This document shows positions 41,676 through 50,924 of a stretch of 64,000 nucleotides of DNA, piece after piece. A program made the translations under genes and the position numbers. The stretch covers positions 2,312,501 to 2,376,500 of the forward strand of contig NZ_CP088285.1 of the NCBI RefSeq assembly GCF_011516645.4, given 5' to 3'. The stretch is from Bradyrhizobium septentrionale (GTDB taxonomy: Bacteria; Pseudomonadota; Alphaproteobacteria; Rhizobiales; Xanthobacteraceae). The notes under the pieces were generated by a model, which saw only the letters and a list, made by a program, of their open reading frames with translations, was not told where the DNA came from and made no database searches. Every line of letters starts with the position of its first letter. The stretch's first letter is position 1.

Positions 41676-43484
41676 ATGAGCGTCATTTCCACCAAATCGA
41701 GCGCCTCCGCCAACAACGCCTCCAAGATCGGCGACAAGGCCAGTCATCTTCTGAGCGACTTCACCACCGATCCGCGGGTCGTCGTGATCTCGGCGATCGC
41801 CGTGTTCGTCGCCGCCGCCGGCGTGCTGGCCGGCGCGGGGCTGCTGCAACTGATCAAGCTCGCCACCAACATCGCCTATTTCGGCCAGTTCAGCTTCGCC
41901 GATCTGAAATTGCAGGATTCGCCGCTCGGTCTCTGGACCGTGCTGGTGCCGGTCCCGGGCGCGCTGATCATCGGCCTGATGGCGCGCTTCGGCAGCGAGA
42001 AGATCCGCGGCCACGGCATTCCGGAGGCCATCGAGGCGATTTTGCTCGGCCGTTCCCGGCTCGACCCCAAGGTGGCGATCCTGAAGCCATTGTCGTCGGC
42101 GATCTCGATCGGCACCGGCGGCCCGTTCGGCGCCGAGGGCCCGATCATCATGACTGGCGGCGCGATCGGCTCGCTGATCGCGCAGATGCTTCCGGTGACG
42201 GACAACGAGCGCAAGACCCTGCTGGTGGCCGGCGCCGCCGCCGGCATGACCACGGTGTTCGGCACGCCGATCGCCGCGATCATGCTCGCAGTCGAACTGC
42301 TGCTGTTCGAGTGGACGCCGCGCAGCTTCATCCCCGTCACGGTTGCCGCTGTGGTGGCCGCGGTCGGGCGCACCTTCCTGCACATGCCGGCGCCGCTGTT
42401 CCCGTTCACCGGCGGCGTCGACATCTCGGTGCTGCAGCTCGGCGCCTGGATGCTGATCGGAATCCTCTCCGGACTGCTGTCGGGCGTGCTCACCCAGCTG
42501 GTTTATGGCTGCGAGGACATGTTCCTGAAGCTGCCGATCCACTGGATGTGGTGGCCGCTGATCGGCGGCCTGGTCGTGGGCCTTGGCGGCTTGATCGAAC
42601 CGCAGGCGCTCGGCGTCGGCTATGACAATCTTGCCGCAATGCTGAGCGGCGACGTGGTGCTGAAGGCGGCACTGCTGCTGCTCGTGGTGAAGGCCGTGAT
42701 CTGGTCGGTCGCGCTCGGCTCGGGCACGTCGGGCGGCGTGCTGGCGCCGCTGCTCATCATGGGCGGCGCGATGGGAACGGTGCTGAGCGGCTATTTGCCT
42801 GCCGCGAGCCCCGGCTTCTGGGCGCTGCTGGCGATGGCGGCGACGATGGGCGGCACGATGCGCTCGCCCTTGACCGCAACCTTCTTCGCCGTCGAGCTCA
42901 CCGGCAACACCCATGTGCTGCTGCCGCTGATCGCGGCCTGCGGCACTGCGCATGGCGTCACGGTGCTCTTGATGCGGCGATCGATCCTGACCGAGAAGGT
43001 TGCGCGGCGCGGCCATCATCTGGTGCGCGAGTACCGCGTCGATCCCTTCGCGCTGACCCGCGTGCGCGACGTGATGACCAAGGCGGTCGAGACCGTTACC
43101 GACACCATGACACTGCACGGCGCGGCAGCCTTCCTGACCAACCCGAAGACCGGTCACCCGAGCTTTCCCGTCGTCGACGCCAACCATCACGTGCTCGGCG
43201 TGATCGACCCGCCGTCGGTGCTGCGCTGGCGCCGCGCCGGCAAGCATCGCACCGCGACGCTCGGCCAGTTGCTGGCCGGCAGCAAAATCACCGTCGCCTA
43301 CCCCGATGAATATCTCGACCGGCTGGCCGACCGCCTGATGCAGGTCAACGTCTCGCATCTGCCGGTGATCTCGCGCGACGATCAGCGCCTCGTCGGCTAT
43401 ATCGGCTGGAAAGATCTGATGCGGGTGCGCGCCCGGTTGCAGGCCGAGGAGACCCAGAAGACAGCGTTCTTCGGCGCGCGCTAG
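41676..43484 (+). CDS. ClC-family chloride channel or exchanger with C-terminal CBS domains
   Basis: This 602-residue protein starts at ATG 41676. The transporter part has the ClC selectivity and gating motifs GHGIPEAIEAI, GTGGPFGAEGPI (with Glu in GAEGP at the gating position) and GSGTSGGVLAP. Two CBS domains follow (VRDVMTKAVETVTDTMTL, then ITVAYPDEYLDRLADRLMQVNVSHLPVI). CBS domains often bind adenosine nucleotides. The protein may move chloride, fluoride or nitrate. It is divergent from marR and probably under its control. Confidence 0.93.
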   Translation: MSVISTKSSASANNASKIGDKASHLLSDFTTDPRVVVISAIAVFVAAAGVLAGAGLLQLIKLATNIAYFGQFSFADLKLQDSPLGLWTVLVPVPGALIIGLMARFGSEKIRGHGIPEAIEAILLGRSRLDPKVAILKPLSSAISIGTGGPFGAEGPIIMTGGAIGSLIAQMLPVTDNERKTLLVAGAAAGMTTVFGTPIAAIMLAVELLLFEWTPRSFIPVTVAAVVAAVGRTFLHMPAPLFPFTGGVDISVLQLGAWMLIGILSGLLSGVLTQLVYGCEDMFLKLPIHWMWWPLIGGLVVGLGGLIEPQALGVGYDNLAAMLSGDVVLKAALLLLVVKAVIWSVALGSGTSGGVLAPLLIMGGAMGTVLSGYLPAASPGFWALLAMAATMGGTMRSPLTATFFAVELTGNTHVLLPLIAACGTAHGVTVLLMRRSILTEKVARRGHHLVREYRVDPFALTRVRDVMTKAVETVTDTMTLHGAAAFLTNPKTGHPSFPVVDANHHVLGVIDPPSVLRWRRAGKHRTATLGQLLAGSKITVAYPDEYLDRLADRLMQVNVSHLPVISRDDQRLVGYIGWKDLMRVRARLQAEETQKTAFFGAR

Positions 43485-43673
43485 GTTTGCAGGCGGCTTC
43501 CGCGGCGGCGGGTCATCGACCCGTCGCGGAACAAATTTCCGCCGGACGGGCGCACTCGATCCTCGCTGGCAAATCGTCGCCAGCGCATCCCAGAGCTTCA
43601 TCGGCGATGGTTGACAGCATCAGGGGGTCACCCATGATGCCGGCAACCAAGAACAGCCTCGGGATGAAACGCC

Positions 43674-45392
43674 ATGACCTCGACCCCAGACCTCGTGATC
43701 CGCGGCGGCACCGTCGCCGACGGCAAGGGCGGCGACCTCTATGAAGCCGATGTCGCGATCTCCGGCGGCAAGATCACAGAAGTCGGCAAGGTCTCCGCAA
43801 AAGGCAGGGAGGAGATCGACGCCAAGGGCAAGCTCGTCGCGCCCGGCTTCGTCGACGTCCACACCCACTACGACGGCCAAGTGACCTGGAGCCAGGACAT
43901 CACGCCGTCGTCGCAGAACGGCGTCACCACGGCGATCATGGGCAATTGCGGCGTCGGCTTCGCGCCATGCCGGCCGAGCGATCACGTCAGGCTGATCCAG
44001 TTGATGGAAGGCGTCGAGGACATCCCCGAGCCGGTGCTGAGCGCCGGCATTCCCTGGGCCTGGGAAAGCTTCCCCGACTACATGGAGTGGCTGTCGAAGC
44101 GCAGCTTCGACATGGACATCGGCGCGCAGCTGCCGCATGCGGCGCTCCGCGTCTATGTGATGGGCGAGCGCGGCGCGCGCCGCGATCCCGCAACGCCTGA
44201 CGACAACCAGGCGATGGCGGCGCTGGCCGGCGACGCGGTACGCGCGGGCGCGCTGGGGTTCTCGACCTCGCGCACGCTCAACCACCGCACCTCGACCGGC
44301 GACTACACGCCGACCTTGAAAGCCGGCGAAGATGAATTGACCGCGATCGCCGGCGCGATGCACGGCGTCGGCCGCAGCGTGCTGCAATTCGTGCTCGACC
44401 AGAGCACCGTTCACGAAGATCTGCCGATGATGCTGCGGGTCGCTGAAAACACCAGATGCCCGATCTCGTTTTCGGTCGCGCAGGCCGACAAGGCGCCGCG
44501 GCGCTGGCGGCAGACCATGGACACCATCAATGAAGCCGCCGCGCGCGGGCTGTCGATCACCACCCAGATCGCCGCGCGCCCGGTCGGGCTATTGCTCGGG
44601 CTGGAATTGTCGCGCAACCCGTTCCAGACCCATCCGAGCTATCGCGAGATCGCCAGGCTGCCGCTGGCCGAACGGCTCACCCATCTGCGCCGGCCGGAGG
44701 TGCGCGCGGCGATCCTGAGCGAGAGCGCGACCTCGACCGACGATCCACTGTTCTTCCGGCCGAACTACGACAAGATGTATCTGTTGGGCAATCCGCCGGA
44801 CTATGAACAGCCGCCGGAAAACGCGCTCGGCCCGCAGGCGCGGCGCCAGGGCCGACAGCCGGAAGAGCTCGCCTATGACGCGATGCTGACCGACGAGGGC
44901 CGCGGCATGCTCTATGTGCCGTTCCTGAATTACGCCGACGGCAATCTCGATGCCGTGCGCGAAATGCTGCGCGAACCGAGCGCGGTGCCCGGTCTGTCCG
45001 ACGGCGGCGCGCATTGCGGCATCATCTGCGACGCCAGCTTCCCGACCTATCTCTTGACGCACTGGACGCGGGACCGCCGCCGCGGCGAAAAACTCTCGAT
45101 CCCGTTCGTGATCGCGGCGCAGTCGCGCAAGACCGCGCTGTCGGTCGGTCTGCATGATCGCGGCGCGATCGCGCCGGGGTTCAAGGCCGACGTCAACGTG
45201 ATCGATTACGACCGCCTGCATCTGCATCCGCCGAAGGTGCATTACGACCTCCCGGTCGGCGGCCGCCGCCTGCTGCAGCAGGTCGACGGCTACGATGCCA
45301 CCATCGTCTCCGGCGTGGTGACCCAGCGCCAAGGCAGCGCCACCGGCGCGCGGCCCGGCAAGCTCGTGCGCGGCGCGCAGGGGTTGAACTGA
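43674..45392 (+). CDS. Amidohydrolase, N-acyl-D-amino-acid deacylase type
   Basis: This 572-residue protein is a metal-dependent amidohydrolase: PDLVIRGGTVADGKGG start, metal motif PGFVDVHTHYDGQ, TTAIMGNCGVGFAP, and the C-terminal GLSDGGAHCGIICDASFPTYLL with GAIAPGFKADVNVIDY. The layout fits D-aminoacylase/N-acyl-D-glutamate deacylase relatives. Many members of this group have unassigned substrates. An MFS gene lies convergently downstream, after a terminator hairpin. Confidence 0.9.
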   Translation: MTSTPDLVIRGGTVADGKGGDLYEADVAISGGKITEVGKVSAKGREEIDAKGKLVAPGFVDVHTHYDGQVTWSQDITPSSQNGVTTAIMGNCGVGFAPCRPSDHVRLIQLMEGVEDIPEPVLSAGIPWAWESFPDYMEWLSKRSFDMDIGAQLPHAALRVYVMGERGARRDPATPDDNQAMAALAGDAVRAGALGFSTSRTLNHRTSTGDYTPTLKAGEDELTAIAGAMHGVGRSVLQFVLDQSTVHEDLPMMLRVAENTRCPISFSVAQADKAPRRWRQTMDTINEAAARGLSITTQIAARPVGLLLGLELSRNPFQTHPSYREIARLPLAERLTHLRRPEVRAAILSESATSTDDPLFFRPNYDKMYLLGNPPDYEQPPENALGPQARRQGRQPEELAYDAMLTDEGRGMLYVPFLNYADGNLDAVREMLREPSAVPGLSDGGAHCGIICDASFPTYLLTHWTRDRRRGEKLSIPFVIAAQSRKTALSVGLHDRGAIAPGFKADVNVIDYDRLHLHPPKVHYDLPVGGRRLLQQVDGYDATIVSGVVTQRQGSATGARPGKLVRGAQGLN

Positions 45393-45421
45393 GATAGGGC
45401 CGGACCGTCTCGGCAAACTCC

Positions 45422-45446
45422 CGCCTCTCCCCTTGTGGGAGAGGCG
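45422..45446. terminator. Family A hairpin acting as a bidirectional terminator
   Basis: cgcctctccc (45422-45431) and gggagaggcg (45437-45446) form a perfect 10-bp stem with loop cttgt, midway between the stops of two convergent genes (45392 and 45475). Confidence 0.75.
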
Positions 45447-45474
45447 AAGTGGCGCGAGTTGCTAGAGCCGCCGC

Positions 45475-46791
45475 TTACGTCGGCGACATCGCGCCTTTGA
45501 TCGTGCCTGCGGGCTGCGACGTGCCGGTCAGCCGCGCACGCTCGGTGTTGGGCCACAGCAGCAGCAATCCGAGCACGCCCGAGCCCACCATGATCGCGGC
45601 GTTGATGGTGAAGCCGGTCATGTAGCCCGCCATCGGCGTGGCCGCATGCTGGATCACATTGCCCATCACCGTCGGCGCCAGGATGCCCGAGATCGTATAC
45701 AGCGCGCCGTAGATCGCGATCACGGCGCCGCGCTGCGACACCGGCGTGAACTCGCCGAGCATCGGCGGGCACACCACATAGATCGAGCCGCACAGGCCGG
45801 AGCCGATCACCAGGGCTGCGATCATCAAGCCGCCCGGTGGCGCATAGGGCAGCGTCGCGAGAATGCAGCCGCCGACGATCAAGGGCGCCGCGCCGAGCAC
45901 GCCGCGGGCGCCGCGGGTGGTGAAGCCGCGCGCCAGCATCAGCTGCGAAATCCACCCCGTCAGCAGCACGATCGTCGCGCCGAATATCCAGGGCAGGATC
46001 GAGACGAAGCCGGCCTGCTGCTGGGTGAAGCCGAGCCCTTCGATGATGAAGGAGGTGAACCATGTCAGCCCGAGCGACAGCGCCCAATAGGCGCCGAAGG
46101 TCGCGACCACGCAGCCGATGAAGGTGCGCGAGGTCAGGAGCTTCCAGTAGGAAATCCGTTGCTCGTCGGCGGCCGCGGCCGCTGTCGACACCAGCGGCCC
46201 TTCCTTGCCGAACGCAAACCAGGCGACGGTCCAGATCAGGCCGACGATGCCGAGCGCGCCGAAGGCGTGATGCCAGCTGTGATTGACGATGATCCAGTTC
46301 AGCGCGGGCACCGCGAGGATCACGCCGAACGCAGAGCCTTGCGACAGGATCGCGGTGGGCAGCGTGCGCTTCTCGTCGGGAAACCATTTGTAGATCGCAT
46401 GCGCGGCGACCGAGAAGGCCGGTCCTTCGCCGGCACCGAGGATGATGCGGCAGATCACCAGCGTCGTGTAGCTGACAGTGCCGATCATCGGAAATTGCGC
46501 CAGCGACCAGATCACCGCCAGGATCAGCAGCACCCAGCGCGTATCGACGCGGTTGACGATGAAGCCGACCACGATCGCCGAGATCGAGAACAGGATGAAG
46601 AAGGCCGAGCCGAGATCGCCGAATTGCTCTGGGGTGAGACCCATGTCCTTCCGGATCGGCACGCCGGCCAGCCCGACCACGATCTTGTCCGCAAAGTTCA
46701 CCACCATGAACAGGAACAGAAGGAAGGTGATTGTCCAGGCGCCCTTGGGCGTCCCCTTCGACATCCCCTTGGGCGTCGGTTGCGTGGTCAT
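45475..46791 (-). CDS. MFS transporter (sugar-acid/anion symporter-like)
   Basis: A 438-residue protein read from ATG 46791, preceded by GGGGAG; longer in-frame starts lack support. It has about 12 helices and the ACS-type start FVMVVNFADKIVVGLAGVPIRKDMGLTPEQFG, typical of the ExuT/phthalate-type anion:cation symporters. The short N-terminal tail contains near-tandem KGMSKGTPKG. The substrate is probably an organic acid. Convergent with the amidohydrolase. Confidence 0.9.
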   Translation of the reverse strand: MTTQPTPKGMSKGTPKGAWTITFLLFLFMVVNFADKIVVGLAGVPIRKDMGLTPEQFGDLGSAFFILFSISAIVVGFIVNRVDTRWVLLILAVIWSLAQFPMIGTVSYTTLVICRIILGAGEGPAFSVAAHAIYKWFPDEKRTLPTAILSQGSAFGVILAVPALNWIIVNHSWHHAFGALGIVGLIWTVAWFAFGKEGPLVSTAAAAADEQRISYWKLLTSRTFIGCVVATFGAYWALSLGLTWFTSFIIEGLGFTQQQAGFVSILPWIFGATIVLLTGWISQLMLARGFTTRGARGVLGAAPLIVGGCILATLPYAPPGGLMIAALVIGSGLCGSIYVVCPPMLGEFTPVSQRGAVIAIYGALYTISGILAPTVMGNVIQHAATPMAGYMTGFTINAAIMVGSGVLGLLLLWPNTERARLTGTSQPAGTIKGAMSPT

Positions 46792-47015
46792 GTCTGGCTC
46801 CCCGTCGTATCGTTTTTTGGCTTCGTAAGATCGGCCACAATTGGCGATGCTAGCCACGCCTCGCCGAGCAACGCAACAACGCATTTTCCCGGGGTCACAC
46901 GCCCCGGCGCGCCGCTAACGGCCCGATCACGATCGCGTCGTCACGCCCGTGAAGCGGTGATCTGTCATGTCCTCCCTGCTATGTTCGGGGCCAACGAAAA
47001 GCCCGGGGTTATTTC

Positions 47016-47774
47016 ATGAACAAATCGATCCTACGCGCGGCCGCCTGCGTTGCACTTGTGTCCGCCACGCTGCTCGCGGTGCCTGTTGTCCACGCCGAGG
47101 ACGCCGCCGCTCCCGACTATGCGGCAATCGTCGCCGCGCCCGACCGCAGCGATGCGGATCGCCAGGTCGACCAGCGCCGCCAGCCGGCCAAGATGCTCGC
47201 CTTTGCCGGCGTCAAGCCCGGCATGACCATCCTCGACATGGCGGCGAGCGCCGGCTACAGCACCGAACTGTTGGCGCGCACCGTCGCACCGTCGGGCAAG
47301 GTCTACGCGCAGGATTCCGCTGCCGTCCTCGAGCGTTTCGTGAAGGACAAGTTCGACGTTCGCGCGAGGGCGCCCGCGATGAAGAACGTCGTCCATCTGG
47401 TGCGGGACTATGACGACCCGATCCCGCCCGAGGTCAAAAACCTCGACATGATCACCTTCTTCTTTTTCTATCACGACATCACCTATCTGCCGGTCGACCG
47501 CGCCGCGATGAACAAGAAGATGTTCGCCGCGCTCAAGCCGGGCGGCTTTCTGGTGATCGCCGACCACTCGGCCAAGCCGGGCGATGGCACCAATGTCGCC
47601 AAGACGCTGCACCGGATCGAGGAGAGCACGTTGAAGCAGGAGATCGAGGCCGCCGGCTTCAAGCTGGTGGCCGAGGGCGATTTCCTGCATCATGCGGAGG
47701 ACCCCAGGGACATTCCCGTCTTCAAGGCGCCGGTGCCGATCGACGAGTTCGTCCTGAAATACCAGAAGCCTTGA
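47016..47774 (+). CDS. Class I methyltransferase-like protein with an N-terminal signal peptide
   Basis: This 252-residue protein has a clear signal peptide (AAACVALVSATLLAVPVVHAED, cleavage after HA) ahead of a Rossmann methyltransferase fold. The SAM motif I is ILDMAASAGYSTELLA rather than the typical D-G-G-G-x-G form, with DMITFFFFYHDI and GGFLVIADHSAK later. It resembles the COG4798 'predicted methyltransferase' group, whose members usually carry signal peptides. Function is unknown; SAM is not expected in the periplasm. Confidence 0.87.
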   Translation: MNKSILRAAACVALVSATLLAVPVVHAEDAAAPDYAAIVAAPDRSDADRQVDQRRQPAKMLAFAGVKPGMTILDMAASAGYSTELLARTVAPSGKVYAQDSAAVLERFVKDKFDVRARAPAMKNVVHLVRDYDDPIPPEVKNLDMITFFFFYHDITYLPVDRAAMNKKMFAALKPGGFLVIADHSAKPGDGTNVAKTLHRIEESTLKQEIEAAGFKLVAEGDFLHHAEDPRDIPVFKAPVPIDEFVLKYQKP

Positions 47775-47814
47775 ATGAGGCACGGCCATCGCTTCATCTG
47801 ACCAGACCGCCGCG

Positions 47815-48468
47815 GTGCTTCGCGTCACCGGCCTGACCAAGAGCTACCGCTCCGCCGGCGAAGACGTCGCGGTGCTGCGCGGCGTCGACCTCGCGGTCGC
47901 GACCGGCGAGAGCGTCGCGCTATCGGGCGAATCCGGCAGCGGCAAGAGCACGCTGCTGCATCTGATCGCCGGGCTCGATGCCGCCGACGGCGGCGAGATC
48001 AGGCTCGCCGATACCGTCGTCTCCCAGCTCAACGATGCCGGCCGCGCCGAGCTGCGCCGCGACCGGCTCGGCCTCGTGTTCCAGCAGTTCAACCTGATCC
48101 CGAGCCTGACGGTCGCCGACAACCTCGTGTTTCAATCGCGCATCGCCGGCCGGCATGATGCCGCCTGGCATGACGAGTTGGTCGAGCGCCTCGGTCTGAA
48201 AAATCTGCTGAAGCGCTATCCCGAGCAATTGTCCGGCGGCCAGCAGCAGCGCGTCGCGATCGGCCGCGCGCTGGCGCCGAAGCCGCTGTTGCTGCTCGCC
48301 GACGAGCCGACCGGCAATCTCGACGAGGACACTGCCGACGAGGTGCTGCGACTCGCGCGCGATCTGGTTGTTCGCACCGGCTGCGGCTTCCTGATGGTCA
48401 CCCACAGCGCGCGGCTCGCCGCGACGCTCGACCGCCAGGTCAATCTGCATGCCGGAGTAATTGCGTGA
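47815..48468 (+). CDS. ABC transporter ATP-binding protein (LolD/AttE-like)
   Basis: This 217-residue ATPase has Walker A GESGSGKST (38-46), signature LSGGQQQR, Walker B LLLLADEPTGNLD and switch His in VTHSARLA. The usable start is GTG 47815. An ATC codon at 47788 would give a natural-looking longer N-terminus (ASSDQTAA), but is not a known start. It overlaps the permease gene by 4 bp (GTGA). This group drives MacB/LolCDE-like extraction rather than ordinary import. Confidence 0.9.
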   Translation: MLRVTGLTKSYRSAGEDVAVLRGVDLAVATGESVALSGESGSGKSTLLHLIAGLDAADGGEIRLADTVVSQLNDAGRAELRRDRLGLVFQQFNLIPSLTVADNLVFQSRIAGRHDAAWHDELVERLGLKNLLKRYPEQLSGGQQQRVAIGRALAPKPLLLLADEPTGNLDEDTADEVLRLARDLVVRTGCGFLMVTHSARLAATLDRQVNLHAGVIA

Positions 48469-50924
48469 GGCGCGCGCTCTGGATCCTCGCCGTGCTGCTC
48501 AGCCATTGGCGACGGCATCCGATGCAGCTCGCAACGCTGGTGATCGGGCTGATCTCAGCAACCGCGCTGTGGAGCGGCGTCCAGGCGCTGAACCAGCAGG
48601 CCCGCATCGCCTATGATCGCGCCGCCGCGACCTTCGGCGGCTCGCGCACCGCGATGCTGGTCGCCAGGGACAGCGCGACCTTCCCGCAACAGCTGTTCGT
48701 CGATCTGCGCCGCGCCGGCTGGCCGGTGTCGCCGATGCTGGAGGGCCGTGTCCAGATCGACGGCCGCAGCTTCCGCCTGCTCGGCGTCGAGCCGGTGACG
48801 CTGCCCTCCGAGGTCGGCAACGCGCCGGCGATCGGCCGCGGCAACCTGCAATCCTTCGTCACGCCTCCCGGCGAAATGCTGGTGGCGCCTGAGACGCTGC
48901 GCGATCTCGGCCTCAAGGAAGGCGAGCGGCCGCAGGCCAACGGCATGAGCTTGCCGCCGCTGCGCGTGCAGGCCGAGCTCGCGCCCGGCGCGCTGGTCGT
49001 CGATATCGGCATCGCGCAGGACATCCTGAAAATGCCCGGACAAGTCTCGCGCCTGTTGGTCGGCAAGGCCAAGGCGCCGCATGGCACGCTTGAGAGCGTG
49101 ACCGGTGACAAGCTGCGCCTGGTCGAGCCGAGCGCCGAGAGCGAGCTCGAACGCCTCACCGACAGCTTCCATCTCAACCTCACCGCCTTCGGCCTGCTGT
49201 CGTTCTTCGTCGGCCTGTTCATCGTCAACTCCGCGATCGGGCTCGCCTTCGAGCAGCGGCTGCCGATGCTGCGCACGCTGCGCGCCTGCGGCGTCTCGGC
49301 GCGGATGCTCAACACCGTGCTGGTGATCGAGCTGGTGTCGCTGGCCCTGATCGCCGGTCTGATCGGCCTCGTCTGCGGCTATGTCATCGCGGCGGCATTG
49401 CTGCCGGATGTCGCGGCCTCCCTGCGCGGGCTTTACGGCGCGCAGATCCCCGGGCAGCTGTCGCTCAAGCCCGTCTGGTGGTTCGCCGGCATCGCGATCA
49501 GCATTTTCGGCGCGCTCGCCGCGGCGGCCGCGAGCCTCGCCAAGGCGATCCGGATGCCCGTGCTGGCGACCGCGCAACCGCAGGCCTGGCAGCAGGCGCA
49601 GCGGCGCTGGCTCATGCTCCAGAGCGCCGCGGCGCTCGCGGTGTTTGCGCTGGCCGCGGCTCTGATCCAGTTCGGCGATTCCCTGATCGCGGGCTTTGCG
49701 GTGCTGGCGGCGCTGATGCTCGGCGCGGCATTGATTTTGCCGATGGTCCTGCAAATCGCGCTCGCATTCGGCCAGCGCAGCGCGCGAGCGCCTGTTAGCA
49801 TCTGGTTCTGGGCCGACAGCCGCCAGCAATTGTCGGGCCTGTCGCTGGCGCTGATGGCGCTGCTGCTCGCGCTCGCCGTCAATGTCGGCGTCGGCACCAT
49901 GGTGGAAAGCTTTAGCCGCACCTTCCTGGTCTGGCTCGACGGCCGGCTCGCCGCCGACGTCTATATCAGCGCCGCCAGCGATACCCAGGCGAAGGAGATC
50001 AAGGCCTGGCTGCGCGACCGGCCGGAAGTCGAGGCGATCCTGCCCGGCGGCCGCGCCGACGCCCAGCTCGGCGGCGCGCCGATCGAAGTGCTCGGCCTGC
50101 CCGACCACACCACCTATCGCGACAACTGGCCGTTGCTCGACAGCACCGCCAATGCGTGGGTCAGGCTGCGCCCCGGCGACACCTGTCTGGTCAGCGAGCA
50201 GCTGTCGCGGCGGATGAAGCTTGGCCTCGGCGATCACATCGAAGTGCCCGCCCCCGGCGGCCCCTGGCCGCTCGAGATCGTCGGCATCTATGCCGATTAC
50301 GGCAACCCCAAGGGCCAGATCGCGGTCAACTTCGCCGCGCTGACGCGACGCTTCCCGCAAACGCCGATGACGCGGATGGGCCTGCGCGTCGCGCCCGACA
50401 GGATCGCGCCGCTGATCACGGCGTTGCAGGAGAAGTTCGGCCTCGACGACCGCAACGTCGCCGACCAGGCGACGATGAAGCGGGAATCGAAGCGGGTCTT
50501 CAACCGCACCTTCTCGGTCACGGCGGCGCTCAACGCCTTCACGCTCGGCGTCGCCGGCATCGCGCTCCTGACCAGCCTCTTGACGCTCGCCAATTCGCGG
50601 CTGCCGCAGCTTGCGCCGCTGTGGGCGATCGGCCTGACGCGGCGCCGGCTCGCGGCGCTCGAACTCTTGAAGACCATGGCGGTCGCGTTGATCACCGCGC
50701 TGTTCGCGCTGCCGCTCGGCCTTCTGGTCGCGTGGTGCCTGCTTGCGATCGTCAATGTGAAGGCGTTCGGCTGGCGACTGCCGTTCCAAATCTTCCCGCT
50801 GCAGCTGATCGAGCTGCTCGCGGTGGCGATGGCGGCGGCGCTCTGTGCGGCGGCGCTGCCGGTCGCTAGACTGGCGCGCATGCAGCCGGCCAGCCTGATC
50901 CGGATCTTCGTCAATGAGCGCTAG
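48465..50924 (+). CDS. FtsX-type ABC transporter permease (AttFG-like)
   Basis: An 819-residue permease with two FtsX domains. The first is near residues 230-350 (LLSFFVGLFIVNSAIGLAFEQRLPMLRTLRACGVS) and the second near residues 680-810 (TLGVAGIALLTSLLTLANSRLPQL). Large periplasmic domains lie between them. This is one chain with the content of two permeases. It overlaps the ATPase (4 bp) and the lipocalin-like gene (11 bp), so the three form one unit. Confidence 0.9.
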   Translation: MRRALWILAVLLSHWRRHPMQLATLVIGLISATALWSGVQALNQQARIAYDRAAATFGGSRTAMLVARDSATFPQQLFVDLRRAGWPVSPMLEGRVQIDGRSFRLLGVEPVTLPSEVGNAPAIGRGNLQSFVTPPGEMLVAPETLRDLGLKEGERPQANGMSLPPLRVQAELAPGALVVDIGIAQDILKMPGQVSRLLVGKAKAPHGTLESVTGDKLRLVEPSAESELERLTDSFHLNLTAFGLLSFFVGLFIVNSAIGLAFEQRLPMLRTLRACGVSARMLNTVLVIELVSLALIAGLIGLVCGYVIAAALLPDVAASLRGLYGAQIPGQLSLKPVWWFAGIAISIFGALAAAAASLAKAIRMPVLATAQPQAWQQAQRRWLMLQSAAALAVFALAAALIQFGDSLIAGFAVLAALMLGAALILPMVLQIALAFGQRSARAPVSIWFWADSRQQLSGLSLALMALLLALAVNVGVGTMVESFSRTFLVWLDGRLAADVYISAASDTQAKEIKAWLRDRPEVEAILPGGRADAQLGGAPIEVLGLPDHTTYRDNWPLLDSTANAWVRLRPGDTCLVSEQLSRRMKLGLGDHIEVPAPGGPWPLEIVGIYADYGNPKGQIAVNFAALTRRFPQTPMTRMGLRVAPDRIAPLITALQEKFGLDDRNVADQATMKRESKRVFNRTFSVTAALNAFTLGVAGIALLTSLLTLANSRLPQLAPLWAIGLTRRRLAALELLKTMAVALITALFALPLGLLVAWCLLAIVNVKAFGWRLPFQIFPLQLIELLAVAMAAALCAAALPVARLARMQPASLIRIFVNER

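Noticed and set aside
41145..43601. 818-codon reverse frame containing the MarR protein at its end
   Set aside because: Only the last 150 codons are MarR. The rest is antisense to the ClC gene.
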